Positions 1-8,549 of a DNA stretch of 64,000 nucleotides are shown here, piece by piece. The translations under genes and the position numbers were made by a program. This DNA comes from CAYJAZ01 sp964368455. Its GTDB lineage: Bacteria; Desulfobacterota; Desulfovibrionia; Desulfovibrionales; Desulfovibrionaceae. Under the pieces are notes generated by a model. That model was not told the DNA's origin. It searched no databases and saw nothing but the letters and a program-made list of their open reading frames with translations. Position 1 is the first letter of the stretch; the number at the start of each line of letters is the position of its first letter. The stretch lies in NCBI GenBank assembly GCA_964368455.1, contig CAYJAZ010000005.1:80796-144795 (forward strand), read 5' to 3'.

Positions 1-1570
1 TATCTTCAACTGTGATAATGCTTTTTTCTGTCATAGCCGCAAAATATTCAATCGCACCACGCAGTTCACGCACATTTCCCGGCCAATTGTATGCTGTTAA
101 ATCCATAAGGGCTTTTTTATGAAAATGCTTTACTGTGCCAAGTCTTTCGCAGGCTTTATGCAAAAAGATATTTGCAAGAAGTGCTATATCTTCAGTACGT
201 TCACGTAAAGGTGGAATAAGTATATTTAGCATATTTAGTCTATAGTACAAATCTTTTCGAAAAGCATTTGCTTTTACTAGTTCTTCAAGAGATCTGTTTG
301 TTGCAGCAATCACCCTTACATCTACACGGATTTGCTTATCGCCACCAACTTTATAAAAGGTATAATTATCAAGCACATGCAATAACTTTGATTGAGAAGT
401 AAGCGGCAGTTCTGCTATTTCATCTAAGAATAAAGTACCATTATCAGCAAGCTCAAAATATCCTTTCTTGCCTCCTTGACTAGCACCTGTAAAAGATCCT
501 TTTTCGTAGCCAAAAAGCTCTGAATCTATTAGACTTTCTGGAATAGCTGCACAATTTATTACTATAAATGGTTTGTCTTTTCTTTGACTGTTTTCATGTA
601 TGAAAGAAGCAGCCACTGTTTTGCCTGTACCAGTTTCTCCTGTTAAAAGTAGAGCTGAAGATGATTTTGCGACTTTTTTTAATGACTGTAGATGTTCACG
701 AAAGAGCACACTTTTTCCAGTAAATACAACATCATCAGTTCTTTCTTTGCCCAATGAATTTTGCATTATTTCTACTTCTTTTTCAAGCAAGACATTTTGA
801 ATTTTTTCAAGCTCTGTTAAATCTCTGATAACCCCTACAACACTTCTTACATTGCCCTTTTCGTCAAGAATAGGAGTGCTTGTATTTAAACATCTTTTCC
901 CATTGTGGTAATCGTCAAATTCGCTCACTACTTTTTTTGATTTTAACGCTTTTAAAGTAACGCTTTTTTCAAAATCACCCTTAAGTAATGGCACAGTAAC
1001 ATGTTTACCTATAACATCTTTTGCATTGATATTTGCTATACGTTTCAAGGCTTTATTTACATGCTGCGTAATACCGTTTCCATCGATAATCCACACGCCG
1101 TCGTGTATGGAATTCAAGACAATTTCAAGCTCATTTAAAATCAAATCATCATCTATCTCGGCTGATGTCATAGTTGATGCATCAAGAGCTTCTAATATTT
1201 CAGTCCAAGAAAAAACATACAATTTCTCTGCATCGTCTAAATTTAATGCACTATTATCAAGTATATTAAAAAAAACACGGATTAATTTATCATTAAACCG
1301 TATTTCAATATTTTCTTCGCATAAAACATGTATTTTCTCAGAATGTAAATCTTTTTGCGACAGGCCAATGCTTTCACATAGAGCAAATAAAAAACTATTT
1401 AAAGCTGAGCTTTGCGTTGATTTTGTTGCTTTTAATCCAAAAAAAGGAAGGCAATTTGGAGTATAAACCAAGACTGAATTATCTTTTACTGAAAAGACAC
1501 AAGAAAAAACATTTTCTGGCAAGCAATTTAAGTAATTTTCTAAGGTAGTGACTATTGTTTTTTTCTTCAT
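1..1570 (-). CDS. sigma-54-dependent enhancer-binding regulator with PAS domain (3' end beyond window)
   Basis: This gene reads leftward and stays open to the window edge, giving 523 codons with the C-terminus missing. It starts at the ATG at 1568-1570. Residues 1-140 form a sensor-like region I do not recognise, about 145-260 form a PAS domain, and the AAA+ sigma-54 activation domain follows with Walker A GETGTGKT at 311-318. The sigma-54 contact loop reads GSFTGA instead of the usual GAFTGA, a substitution of the kind tolerated in some activators. The DNA-binding Fis-type domain would lie off the window. The gene is divergent from an APC permease that has a sigma-54 promoter, so it is probably that permease's local activator, possibly responding to its substrate. 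No strong Shine-Dalgarno is visible. The family call is very safe; the target is inference. Confidence 0.93.
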   Translation of the reverse strand, partial: MKKKTIVTTLENYLNCLPENVFSCVFSVKDNSVLVYTPNCLPFFGLKATKSTQSSALNSFLFALCESIGLSQKDLHSEKIHVLCEENIEIRFNDKLIRVFFNILDNSALNLDDAEKLYVFSWTEILEALDASTMTSAEIDDDLILNELEIVLNSIHDGVWIIDGNGITQHVNKALKRIANINAKDVIGKHVTVPLLKGDFEKSVTLKALKSKKVVSEFDDYHNGKRCLNTSTPILDEKGNVRSVVGVIRDLTELEKIQNVLLEKEVEIMQNSLGKERTDDVVFTGKSVLFREHLQSLKKVAKSSSALLLTGETGTGKTVAASFIHENSQRKDKPFIVINCAAIPESLIDSELFGYEKGSFTGASQGGKKGYFELADNGTLFLDEIAELPLTSQSKLLHVLDNYTFYKVGGDKQIRVDVRVIAATNRSLEELVKANAFRKDLYYRLNMLNILIPPLRERTEDIALLANIFLHKACERLGTVKHFHKKALMDLTAYNWPGNVRELRGAIEYFAAMTEKSIITVED

Positions 1571-2096
1571 AATTTATACAATGGAGGCTTTCCGACAAGA
1601 GGTTAAAAAATAAGTCTATTTTGCATTACTTTTTTATCAGAGTTTATAAAGCAAGTCATTTTTACATTACTCCGCTTATTTTTGCAAGCCTAAAATATCT
1701 CTTTAATTCATTTTCACACTCTCAATCCTATTCTTATCTCTTCATATATTAAAGACATAGCAAATTTTTTTTGTTCTATATCTCCTTTTATTTACTAGCT
1801 TTTTCAGTTATTATATGTAGTTTTCTCATATTTTGCTAAACGAGCATAGGATAAAAAGCCTTTTACTGCATGAGATTCAAATGAATGTTTCAGTCAAATT
1901 GTGCTTATATAATGTTATAATGCCTACTTTCTGAGCGTAATTTTTATTCATAAATATGGCATGCAACTTGCACAGTATAGGAGATATAACGTTATATATG
2001 CTTTGCTACTTCTAATTTATAAACCAAATATTCTCTAATAAACATGTTTAATGGTATTATTGAGTTTAAAACGATTTCACAAATTCAGGAGAAATT
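1571..2096. promoter_or_regulatory. divergent intergenic region, regulator / APC permease
   Basis: This 526-bp AT-rich spacer separates the divergent regulator and permease genes. It contains the sigma-54 promoter listed separately at 1957-1972. I looked for the paired palindromes that an enhancer-binding protein would use and found only weak short dyads, such as TGCT/AGCA near 1834-1846, which I do not call. Confidence 0.5.
1957..1972 (+). promoter_or_regulatory. sigma-54 (-24/-12) promoter of the APC permease
   Basis: TGGCATGCAACTTGCA matches the TGGCAC-N5-TTGCA consensus with one change (T for C at the last base of the -24 box) and exact GG-to-GC spacing. It lies 125 bp before the permease ATG and faces it. 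The divergent neighbour encodes a sigma-54 activator, which supports the call. Confidence 0.85.
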
Positions 2097-3554
2097 ATGT
2101 CACAACTAGAGAAAAAGCTTACGCAAGTTCAAGCTTTTGCTATTGCACTCGGCTCATTAGTAGGTTGGGGGTGTTTTGTACTTCCGGGAGATTTGTTCTT
2201 ACCGCAAGCAGGTCCTATGGCTACTTTATTAGGATTTATCATTGGAGCAGTCCTCATTTCCTTTATTGTTGTTTGTTGTAGCTATATGAGTCGTTATGTA
2301 CCTAAGGCAGGTGGTGCATTTACCTATACTTATGTTGGCTTTGGACCAACGCATGCCTTTATATGTGGCTGGGTTCTCGCTTTGGGATATATTGCCATTG
2401 TTATGATTGATATTGCCGCCATGGCATTGATTTTCCGTTTTCTTTTTCCTGGGGTTCTTGAATTTGGAAAGCTGTATTCCATAGCAGGATGGGATGTCTA
2501 TACAGGCGAAGTCATTGTTATGGTTGTTTCTAATATTTTCTTTGGATATATGAATTATCGCGGCATTGAATTTGTTGGTAAATTACAAGTAGTGCTTACT
2601 GTTATGCTTATTGTTGGTATACTTGCTTTGTTTACTGGATCTATCACTATGGAAAGTGCAAGTTTTTCAAATCTCACTCCTTTATTTGCAGAACATCGTG
2701 CTCCTATTCTTTCTATATTATCGATATTTGCTGTAACTCCATTTTTACTGAGCGGTGCAGAAACAATACTTCAAGCAACCGAAGAATTTGCCTTCCCTGT
2801 AAAAAGGGCTCGTCCAATCATGGTGTCTTCCATTTTTGTTGCTGTTGTCTTATATTGTATGGTTACTGTGGCTATATCTATTATTATGCCTTATCCTGAA
2901 ATGCTTGCAATGATGAATGATATGCGTGCAGCTGGCGGAACAGCTTGGGCAGCAGGCGAAGTTGCTACCATAACTCTTGGTAAATACGGTTCTATAATTC
3001 TTGCTATTGCTGTGCTTGGTGCAGTTTGCACAGGCACGAATGGATTTTTTATCGCTACTTCTCGCTTACTTTTAAGTATGGGACGTGGCAGAATTTTACC
3101 AAGTTGGATGGCAGATATTCATCCTAAATACCACACTCCACACAAGGCTATTCTCTTTACTACCTTAGTTGTTATGATAACACCTTTTGCTGGCCGTTCT
3201 GTTGTTGTTTGGATCACGGAAGTTTCTTCTATAGGCATTGGAATTGGTTTCTTGTATGCCTGCCTTACCATGCTACGTGTGATCAAACAAGCTGGTACTG
3301 AACGCGACAAGCTTTATGGCAGCATTTGTGGCTGGATTGGAGCAACTACCTCTATTGTTATTCTCGCACTCTTGCTTATTCCAGGTTCTCCTGCATTTAT
3401 TAGTGAACCATCTCGTTGGGCTTGTGTAGTGTGGGTAATTATGGGTATTATATTCTTCAATGTAAGCCGTAAGGAACGTATGGGACTTTCTGAAATAGAA
3501 ATTCGCACACACTTACTCGGCAGCTCTGATATTCCTGTATTCTTCAATAAATAA
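2097..3554 (+). CDS. APC superfamily amino acid permease
   Basis: A 485-residue polytopic inner-membrane transporter of the amino acid-polyamine-organocation superfamily, with about 12 predicted hydrophobic segments. The N-terminal segment carries the family's unwound TM1 pattern (GWGCFVLPGDLF, residues ~22-33), followed by PKAGGAFTYTYVGFGP near residue 66, typical of the TM2-TM3 region. An AGGAG Shine-Dalgarno sits 6-7 bases before the ATG. The substrate cannot be read from sequence; a cationic or neutral amino acid or an amine is likely. The gene stands alone between a sigma-54 promoter and a strong terminator, divergent from a sigma-54 activator, so expression is probably induced by a specific nitrogen or carbon source. 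Confidence 0.92.
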   Translation: MSQLEKKLTQVQAFAIALGSLVGWGCFVLPGDLFLPQAGPMATLLGFIIGAVLISFIVVCCSYMSRYVPKAGGAFTYTYVGFGPTHAFICGWVLALGYIAIVMIDIAAMALIFRFLFPGVLEFGKLYSIAGWDVYTGEVIVMVVSNIFFGYMNYRGIEFVGKLQVVLTVMLIVGILALFTGSITMESASFSNLTPLFAEHRAPILSILSIFAVTPFLLSGAETILQATEEFAFPVKRARPIMVSSIFVAVVLYCMVTVAISIIMPYPEMLAMMNDMRAAGGTAWAAGEVATITLGKYGSIILAIAVLGAVCTGTNGFFIATSRLLLSMGRGRILPSWMADIHPKYHTPHKAILFTTLVVMITPFAGRSVVVWITEVSSIGIGIGFLYACLTMLRVIKQAGTERDKLYGSICGWIGATTSIVILALLLIPGSPAFISEPSRWACVVWVIMGIIFFNVSRKERMGLSEIEIRTHLLGSSDIPVFFNK

Positions 3555-3590
3555 ATTCAAAAACATAGTCTAATAACATTCTACAAAACT

Positions 3591-3628
3591 AAAGGGGAAA
3601 GAGCTATTAACTCTTTCCCCTTTCTTTT
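3591..3628 (+). terminator. intrinsic terminator after APC permease
   Basis: A perfect 13-bp stem (AAAGGGGAAAGAG / CTCTTTCCCCTTT) with a 7-base loop, followed by CTTTT, lies 36 bp after the permease stop codon. Confidence 0.9.
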
Positions 3629-3667
3629 GCAAATATATAAATAACAATTCTCTTTGTAAAAAAACAC

Positions 3668-4171
3668 TTATTTATTTTTATATTTTGTCAATAAATCTTT
3701 AGGTATGTGACAATAATCTTCTGGGCATCTGTCTAATCTATCTTGATGTTCTTCAGCAGATTTAACATAATTTGTAAGAGGAAGAATTTCAACCTTTATT
3801 TGTTCTCTATCTTCTCTTTTATTGATATATTCTAATGCCATATCTAAATGTTTTTGCTCTGTGCTATAAATACCTGTTCTGTATTTTTTGCCAACATCAA
3901 TGCCTTGTTTATTTAAGCTGTAAGGATCTATAATTTCAAAGAAATAATCCATCAAGTCAGAAATAGCAAGAGAAGAAGCATCAAAAACAGTTTTCACACA
4001 TTCAGCATAATCATCATAATCATTTGATAAAGTTTGAGATGTGCCATTAGCACGCCCAGCTTCTGTGAACACAACATGCGGCAAAGTTTTAATAAAGGCT
4101 TGCACACCCCATATACAACCGCCTGCTATGTAAATAGTTTCTAGATTTTTGTCTTCTTCTCTTATTTTCAT
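3668..4171 (-). CDS. msrA: peptide-methionine (S)-S-oxide reductase MsrA
   Basis: A 167-residue cytosolic enzyme that reduces methionine-S-sulfoxide in proteins using thioredoxin-type electrons. The active-site motif is GCIWG at residues 18-22 (family usual GCFWG), with the catalytic Cys intact. The pattern ending DYCHIP near residue 150 matches the family C-terminus. The length is normal for a single-domain MsrA; no MsrB fusion is present. It lies 36 bp downstream of the Na/Pi cotransporter gene on the same strand and is probably co-transcribed with it. No signal peptide is seen. Confidence 0.93.
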   Translation of the reverse strand: MKIREEDKNLETIYIAGGCIWGVQAFIKTLPHVVFTEAGRANGTSQTLSNDYDDYAECVKTVFDASSLAISDLMDYFFEIIDPYSLNKQGIDVGKKYRTGIYSTEQKHLDMALEYINKREDREQIKVEILPLTNYVKSAEEHQDRLDRCPEDYCHIPKDLLTKYKNK

Positions 4172-4207
4172 AAATATAAAACCTAATAAAGTAATTAGTT
4201 ACAAAAT

Positions 4208-5821
4208 TTATTCATTAACAACTAATCTGCTTGAACGATAAGCGATACTTTCAAGAGCTCTGATTGAATCGATAAAAACTCTTTCAGCTTGCGGATCTTG
4301 TGAACCATTTGAAACTTCAAGCACAGCACTTGTACTGAAAACAACTTCTTTTTTACGTATTTTCTTAACAAGTTCCAATATTTCTTTTGTTATTTTATCG
4401 TCTTCTTCTTCTGCAACGCCAGTTGCTCCTTGTCTTGTGAACAAAGAATAACTCAATTCAAAAGCCCTACGTGCGTCTAAGAACATTTTATGCAATTCTT
4501 CTAAAAGTGCTGGAGAGAAATCTTGCTTTGAAGAGGTTCTAAAGTTATAAAATTCAATAAGATTACTTGCTTCGTCGCCTATACGTTCAAAATCGTTTGC
4601 TGATGCTGTGTATCTATACACTTCTGCCAAAACTTCTTCTGGTAGAGAAGTTTGCACAATATGCGAAGCGTATTGAGTTATATCACGTGTAAGATCATCT
4701 AGTTTTTCTTCGCCTGAAAGCACTGTATCGATTTTCTTGACATTATCACTAAAAAACACATCTTCAAGGGCATTTAATTGCTTAAGCGTAACCTTTGCCA
4801 TGTGATCACATTCATTTTTCAGGGCAGAAACAGCAACAATTGGCGAAGCCTTTAACAAGAGAGGATCTAGATAACGTGCGCCTGACTTAGATTTCTTCTG
4901 TTCATCTGGTATAACTTTTCTGATAAGTCTGGTGAAAGGACCAGCAAATGGTAAGAATAATAAAGTATTACAAATATTAAATAAAGTGTGTGCATTTGCT
5001 ATTTGGTGCGTAACGCTGTCAGCTGTTTGCTGAATAAGTGGTACATACAGAGGCAAGAATGGTAAGAAGATAGCAACACCAATGAGGTTAAAGCAAACGT
5101 GGGCAGCACTTGCTTGTTTTGCAGATCGAGTAGTTCCAATAGCAGCAAGCATGGCTGTTATTGTTGTGCCTATATTATCACCCAGAATAATAGGAATAGC
5201 CGCCTCAATAGGCAATAAACCTTGAGCTCCTAGTGCAATTGTGAGGCCAACTGTAGCCGAGCTTGACTGCACAAGCAAGGTAAGGCCTGTTCCTGCAAGC
5301 ACGCCAAGAATTGGATTATGTGCAAACATGAGGAAGATATCTTTCCTGTCTCTCAAAAATGCCATAGCACTTTCCATGGTTTGCATACCAATAAATAAAA
5401 GCCCAAAGGCCATAATGCCCGAGCCAAGATATTTTTTATTTTGCGAAGTAGAGAGCAATTGCAATAATACGCCCACTATAACAAACAAATAGGCAAAATC
5501 TTTCACTTTAAAAGCTACGATTTGCCCAGTTATTGTTGTGCCTATATTTGCACCCATGATAACGCCAACAGCTTGTTTCAACGTCATTAATCCAGCATCC
5601 ACGAAACTTACCGTCATTACAGTTGTCGCTGAGCTTGATTGAAGCAAGACTGTGACAAATGTTCCAACAATAACGCCAAGTAGTGGTGTTTTTGTGAGTG
5701 CAGCGATCAAAGATCTTAATTTATTACCTGCCAGTGATTGTAAAGATTCACTGATTAATTTGATGGCGAATAAGAAAATACCAACACCACCAAGAAGTTG
5801 CATAAGCGTTTGAAGGGACAT
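4208..5821 (-). CDS. Na/Pi cotransporter family protein with PhoU-like domain
   Basis: A 537-residue inner-membrane protein of the NptA/YjbB type that moves phosphate with sodium. The membrane part (residues 1-~310) holds the two inverted repeats typical of the family, each with a QSSSAT signature (near residues 61 and 187). From about residue 330 a soluble helical PhoU-like region follows, ending at a predicted helical C-terminus. It starts at the ATG at 5819-5821. Upstream lie four contiguous 11-bp Pho-box-like repeats, so induction under phosphate limitation is likely. msrA follows closely. Confidence 0.93.
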   Translation of the reverse strand: MSLQTLMQLLGGVGIFLFAIKLISESLQSLAGNKLRSLIAALTKTPLLGVIVGTFVTVLLQSSSATTVMTVSFVDAGLMTLKQAVGVIMGANIGTTITGQIVAFKVKDFAYLFVIVGVLLQLLSTSQNKKYLGSGIMAFGLLFIGMQTMESAMAFLRDRKDIFLMFAHNPILGVLAGTGLTLLVQSSSATVGLTIALGAQGLLPIEAAIPIILGDNIGTTITAMLAAIGTTRSAKQASAAHVCFNLIGVAIFLPFLPLYVPLIQQTADSVTHQIANAHTLFNICNTLLFLPFAGPFTRLIRKVIPDEQKKSKSGARYLDPLLLKASPIVAVSALKNECDHMAKVTLKQLNALEDVFFSDNVKKIDTVLSGEEKLDDLTRDITQYASHIVQTSLPEEVLAEVYRYTASANDFERIGDEASNLIEFYNFRTSSKQDFSPALLEELHKMFLDARRAFELSYSLFTRQGATGVAEEEDDKITKEILELVKKIRKKEVVFSTSAVLEVSNGSQDPQAERVFIDSIRALESIAYRSSRLVVNE

Positions 5822-5880
5822 GGAAGCTCCAAAAAAATCATATTATCAGATACTTATCATATTGAGAAATATCCTATTTT

Positions 5881-5924
5881 ACTTTGTTACAAGTACGTGA
5901 CAAAGCTGTGACACATTTGTAACA
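5881..5924 (-). promoter_or_regulatory. four tandem 11-bp Pho-box-like units
   Basis: Read on the minus strand, four contiguous 11-bp units occur: TGTTACAAATG, TGTCACAGCTT, TGTCACGTACT and TGTAACAAAGT. All begin TGTNAC. Known Pho boxes are CTGTCAT-type half-sites repeated every 11 bp, and the downstream gene encodes a phosphate transporter. The array ends 59 bp before the start codon, a sensible position for activation by PhoB. Confidence 0.75.
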
Positions 5925-6065
5925 AAAAGCAAAAAATCTTTCAATAAATTTTTTTTATTTTTTTCCGATTTGTTTATCCATATTTTGATTTTTTTAGCAA
6001 TTCTACAATAGTATATAAATAATTTTTAAATATCTTCCTTTTGCATTTTCTATTTTCAAAAAAAA

Positions 6066-6108
6066 CACGCTTTTTATTTTTTTAATTTAATAAAAATAAA
6101 AAAGCGTG
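6066..6108 (-). terminator. intrinsic terminator after P-type ATPase
   Basis: A long AT-rich hairpin with a CACGC/GCGTG base, near-perfect arms of about 17 bp and short loop, lies just downstream of the leftward ATPase gene and is followed on the minus strand by a T-rich run. Confidence 0.8.
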
Positions 6109-6137
6109 CTTTATAAGAAAAGTTATTTCAATTCATT

Positions 6138-8069
6138 CTAATTTATCTTTTTTTCATACAATCTAGCCGCATTGAGCACAACAATAACTGAACCAGCATT
6201 ATGCACTAAAGCACCTGTTGCAGGATTAAGAAGCCCCATGACAGAAAGAATAATAGCTCCGAAATTAATAATCATTGATAAGGTGATATTAAATTTTATA
6301 GAAAAAATTGTCGCCAATGAGAGCTTTTTGAGATATGAAATCTTTGTTAAATCATCACCCATAATCGCAATATCAGCCGCATCAATTGCTATATCACTAC
6401 CCATTGTTCCCATTGCTAGGCCTACATGTGCTGTTTTTAATGCAGGAGCGTCGTTCACACCATCGCCAACCATACAAATGATATCGCCTTGTGCACTCAG
6501 ATTTTGAATAACTTCAACCTTATTTTCTGGAAGCAATGAAGAATAAACATTTGTTATTCCAACAAGTTGTGAAACAAACTTTGCTGATTTTTCATTATCT
6601 CCTGTAAGTAAAACAGTTTTTTCGATTTGAGCACTTGCTAATGCTCCTATAGCTTCTTTTGAAGAGGCTTTTATACTGTCGCTCAATGCTATCACGCCCA
6701 AATATTTTTCTTTATCAGCAACAATAACAATAGCTTTACCCTCTTCACGAAAAGACGATATTATTTTTTCGATTTCTGCTGAAATCTTTTTATTTTGTGC
6801 TTCTTCAATAAGAGCTTCGTTGCCGCAATAAATTATTTCGCCATCAACAGTTGATATCACACCCTTTCCAGCTGACATAGCAAAGAATTTACTTTCTATT
6901 TGTGCAACTTTCTTTTCTTTTGCATAAAGCATAATTGATTTACCAATAGGATGCTCTGATCTACTTTCTACTGATGCCACTAAAGATATAAATTTTTCTT
7001 CGTCTTTATCTTCATCACCAGCAAGGACAACAATGTCGCTCACGCTTAATTTACCATGCGTAAGTGTTCCTGTTTTGTCAAAAGCAAGAGTATTTACTTG
7101 CCCCATTTTTTCAAGAGCTTCGCCAGATTTTATAAGCACACCATTCTTTGTCGCTTGGCCAATTGCCGCCATAATTGAAGTTGGAGTTGCAAGAGCAAGA
7201 GCACAAGGGCAAAAAACAACTAAAACCGTCACAGCTCTAATCAAAGCAGCATCGTGGTTTTCCATGACAAAGTTGAAGAAACAATATGTAATAATAGCAA
7301 TAACACAAGCCGTTGGCACTAAGAAAGCAGCCCATTTATCTACTATTTTCTGTGTTGGAGCTTTATTACTTTCTGCTTCTTCCACCAATTTAATCATTTT
7401 TTGCAAAGAAGAATTATTAAAAGATTTTGTCACCTTCATATCAACAGAACCAAAGCAATTTATCGTGCCCGTATACACTTCGTCATCTTCTTGCTTATCC
7501 ACAGGAAGAGATTCGCCTGTCATAATGGATTGATCCACAGTTGTATTACCAGAAATAATCACACCATCTGCGGCAAATGCTTCGCCAGGAAAAATTCTAA
7601 GTGTATCATTTATCTGAACTTGTTCTGCTGAAATACTTTCTTCTTCAATCTTGCCATCAGCAAGTTTAATAATTCTTCTTGCTGTGTTTGGGACAAGATT
7701 CAATAAAGAAGTGATTCCCTTTTTTGCCTTTTCAACAGTACGATCTTCAAGCCATTCACCAATTGCCATAATAAAGGCAACTTCGCCAGCAGCAAAAACA
7801 TCGCCAATATAAACAGCTGCAATCATTGCAATAGTTATAAGCAGAGGCGAAGTTATACGCATTTGTGCTGTATTGTGCACGGCATGATAAGCAAGAGGTG
7901 TGCCTGAAATTATCAAAGAAGCCCAAGCTGGATTAATTATAAATTCAAAGCTTCCACCCGCCATAGGAACAATATATTCCACTATAAAGCTTGCAAGTAA
8001 GAAAATACCAGAAATACAAAGCATAGGTATTGAATTGAGAAAAGATAAGAGACGATCCATGTTTGCCAC
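6138..8069 (-). CDS. heavy-metal-translocating P1B-type ATPase (probable copper exporter)
   Basis: A 643-residue inner-membrane ATPase that exports a soft metal cation. Seen in order: TGES phosphatase motif (184-187), CPC metal-binding motif in the membrane (287-289), DKTGTLTHG phosphorylation site (331 onward), the SEHP nucleotide-binding motif, and GDGVNDAPAL. It has no N-terminal HMA metal-binding domain; the protein begins almost directly with membrane helices. The last helix region carries LVHNAGSV rather than the MSS pattern typical of CopA, so metal specificity is not settled by the ATPase alone. The upstream CsoR-type sensor with Cu(I) ligands argues for copper. It starts 3 bp after the csoR-like stop, so the two form an operon. 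Confidence 0.93.
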   Translation of the reverse strand: MANMDRLLSFLNSIPMLCISGIFLLASFIVEYIVPMAGGSFEFIINPAWASLIISGTPLAYHAVHNTAQMRITSPLLITIAMIAAVYIGDVFAAGEVAFIMAIGEWLEDRTVEKAKKGITSLLNLVPNTARRIIKLADGKIEEESISAEQVQINDTLRIFPGEAFAADGVIISGNTTVDQSIMTGESLPVDKQEDDEVYTGTINCFGSVDMKVTKSFNNSSLQKMIKLVEEAESNKAPTQKIVDKWAAFLVPTACVIAIITYCFFNFVMENHDAALIRAVTVLVVFCPCALALATPTSIMAAIGQATKNGVLIKSGEALEKMGQVNTLAFDKTGTLTHGKLSVSDIVVLAGDEDKDEEKFISLVASVESRSEHPIGKSIMLYAKEKKVAQIESKFFAMSAGKGVISTVDGEIIYCGNEALIEEAQNKKISAEIEKIISSFREEGKAIVIVADKEKYLGVIALSDSIKASSKEAIGALASAQIEKTVLLTGDNEKSAKFVSQLVGITNVYSSLLPENKVEVIQNLSAQGDIICMVGDGVNDAPALKTAHVGLAMGTMGSDIAIDAADIAIMGDDLTKISYLKKLSLATIFSIKFNITLSMIINFGAIILSVMGLLNPATGALVHNAGSVIVVLNAARLYEKKIN

Positions 8070-8072
8070 CCT

Positions 8073-8348
8073 TTAAATTGTTTTTGAAAATTGATTTAAT
8101 GCAGATATAAGCTTCTTTATTGTTTCTTCTTCTTGGCCATGCTTTATTCCATCAAGCACGCAATGATGCATATGTCCTTCAAGAATAATTTGACCTGTCT
8201 TATGCAAAGCTGACTTTACTGCACTGATTTGTATGAGAATATCCTCGCAAGCCTTATCCTCTTCAACCATTTTTGCTATGCCTCGCACTTGCCCTTCCAC
8301 TTTACGCAAACGTTTTTGAATTGCTTCAACATCCATACATTGCTTCAT
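8073..8348 (-). CDS. csoR: CsoR/RcnR-family metal-sensing repressor
   Basis: A 91-residue all-helical DNA-binding repressor that releases DNA on binding metal. I place the start at 8346-8348, where a GGGGAA Shine-Dalgarno stands a few bases ahead; longer in-frame starts would read through the operator palindrome. The Cu(I)-type ligand set is visible: Cys in DKACEDIL, then His and Cys spaced four apart in GHMHHC, as in CsoR. The N-terminal His typical of nickel RcnR is not evident. It is first in an operon with the P-type ATPase and probably autoregulated through the palindrome at 8384-8404. Confidence 0.92.
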   Translation of the reverse strand: MKQCMDVEAIQKRLRKVEGQVRGIAKMVEEDKACEDILIQISAVKSALHKTGQIILEGHMHHCVLDGIKHGQEEETIKKLISALNQFSKTI

Positions 8349-8383
8349 ATTTTCCCCTATTTGCATACAAAATTCTTCACAAC

Positions 8384-8404
8384 TTATACCCCTAAGGGGT
8401 ATAA
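8384..8404. promoter_or_regulatory. CsoR-type operator palindrome
   Basis: Perfect 10-bp arms TTATACCCCT / AGGGGTATAA around one central base. The GC-rich core with TA-rich flanks is the class of operator described for CsoR. It lies 36 bp upstream of the repressor start codon, where it would cover the promoter. Confidence 0.88.
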
Positions 8405-8549
8405 GGTATAAAAACATCAGACTATAAAAAAGTCAAGCAAAATTAAAATAAATTTTCCCTAAAAAACACATTCTTACTTTTCTTGACTTTAGCTCTCTTT
8501 CATTGCATTCTTTCTACAAATATATAAATTTTTTAAAAACAGGAAAATA

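Larger units (their letters stand above)
5822..6137. promoter_or_regulatory. intergenic region upstream of Na/Pi cotransporter
   Basis: A 316-bp AT-rich gap. It holds the Pho-box-like array (5881-5924), which serves the leftward cotransporter gene, and the ATPase terminator (6066-6108). Apart from these I see only A/T runs. Confidence 0.6.

Noticed and set aside
1834..1846. TGCT-N5-AGCA dyad as a binding site for the first activator
   Set aside because: Arms of four bases in AT-rich DNA are expected by chance, and no second copy lies at a suitable distance.
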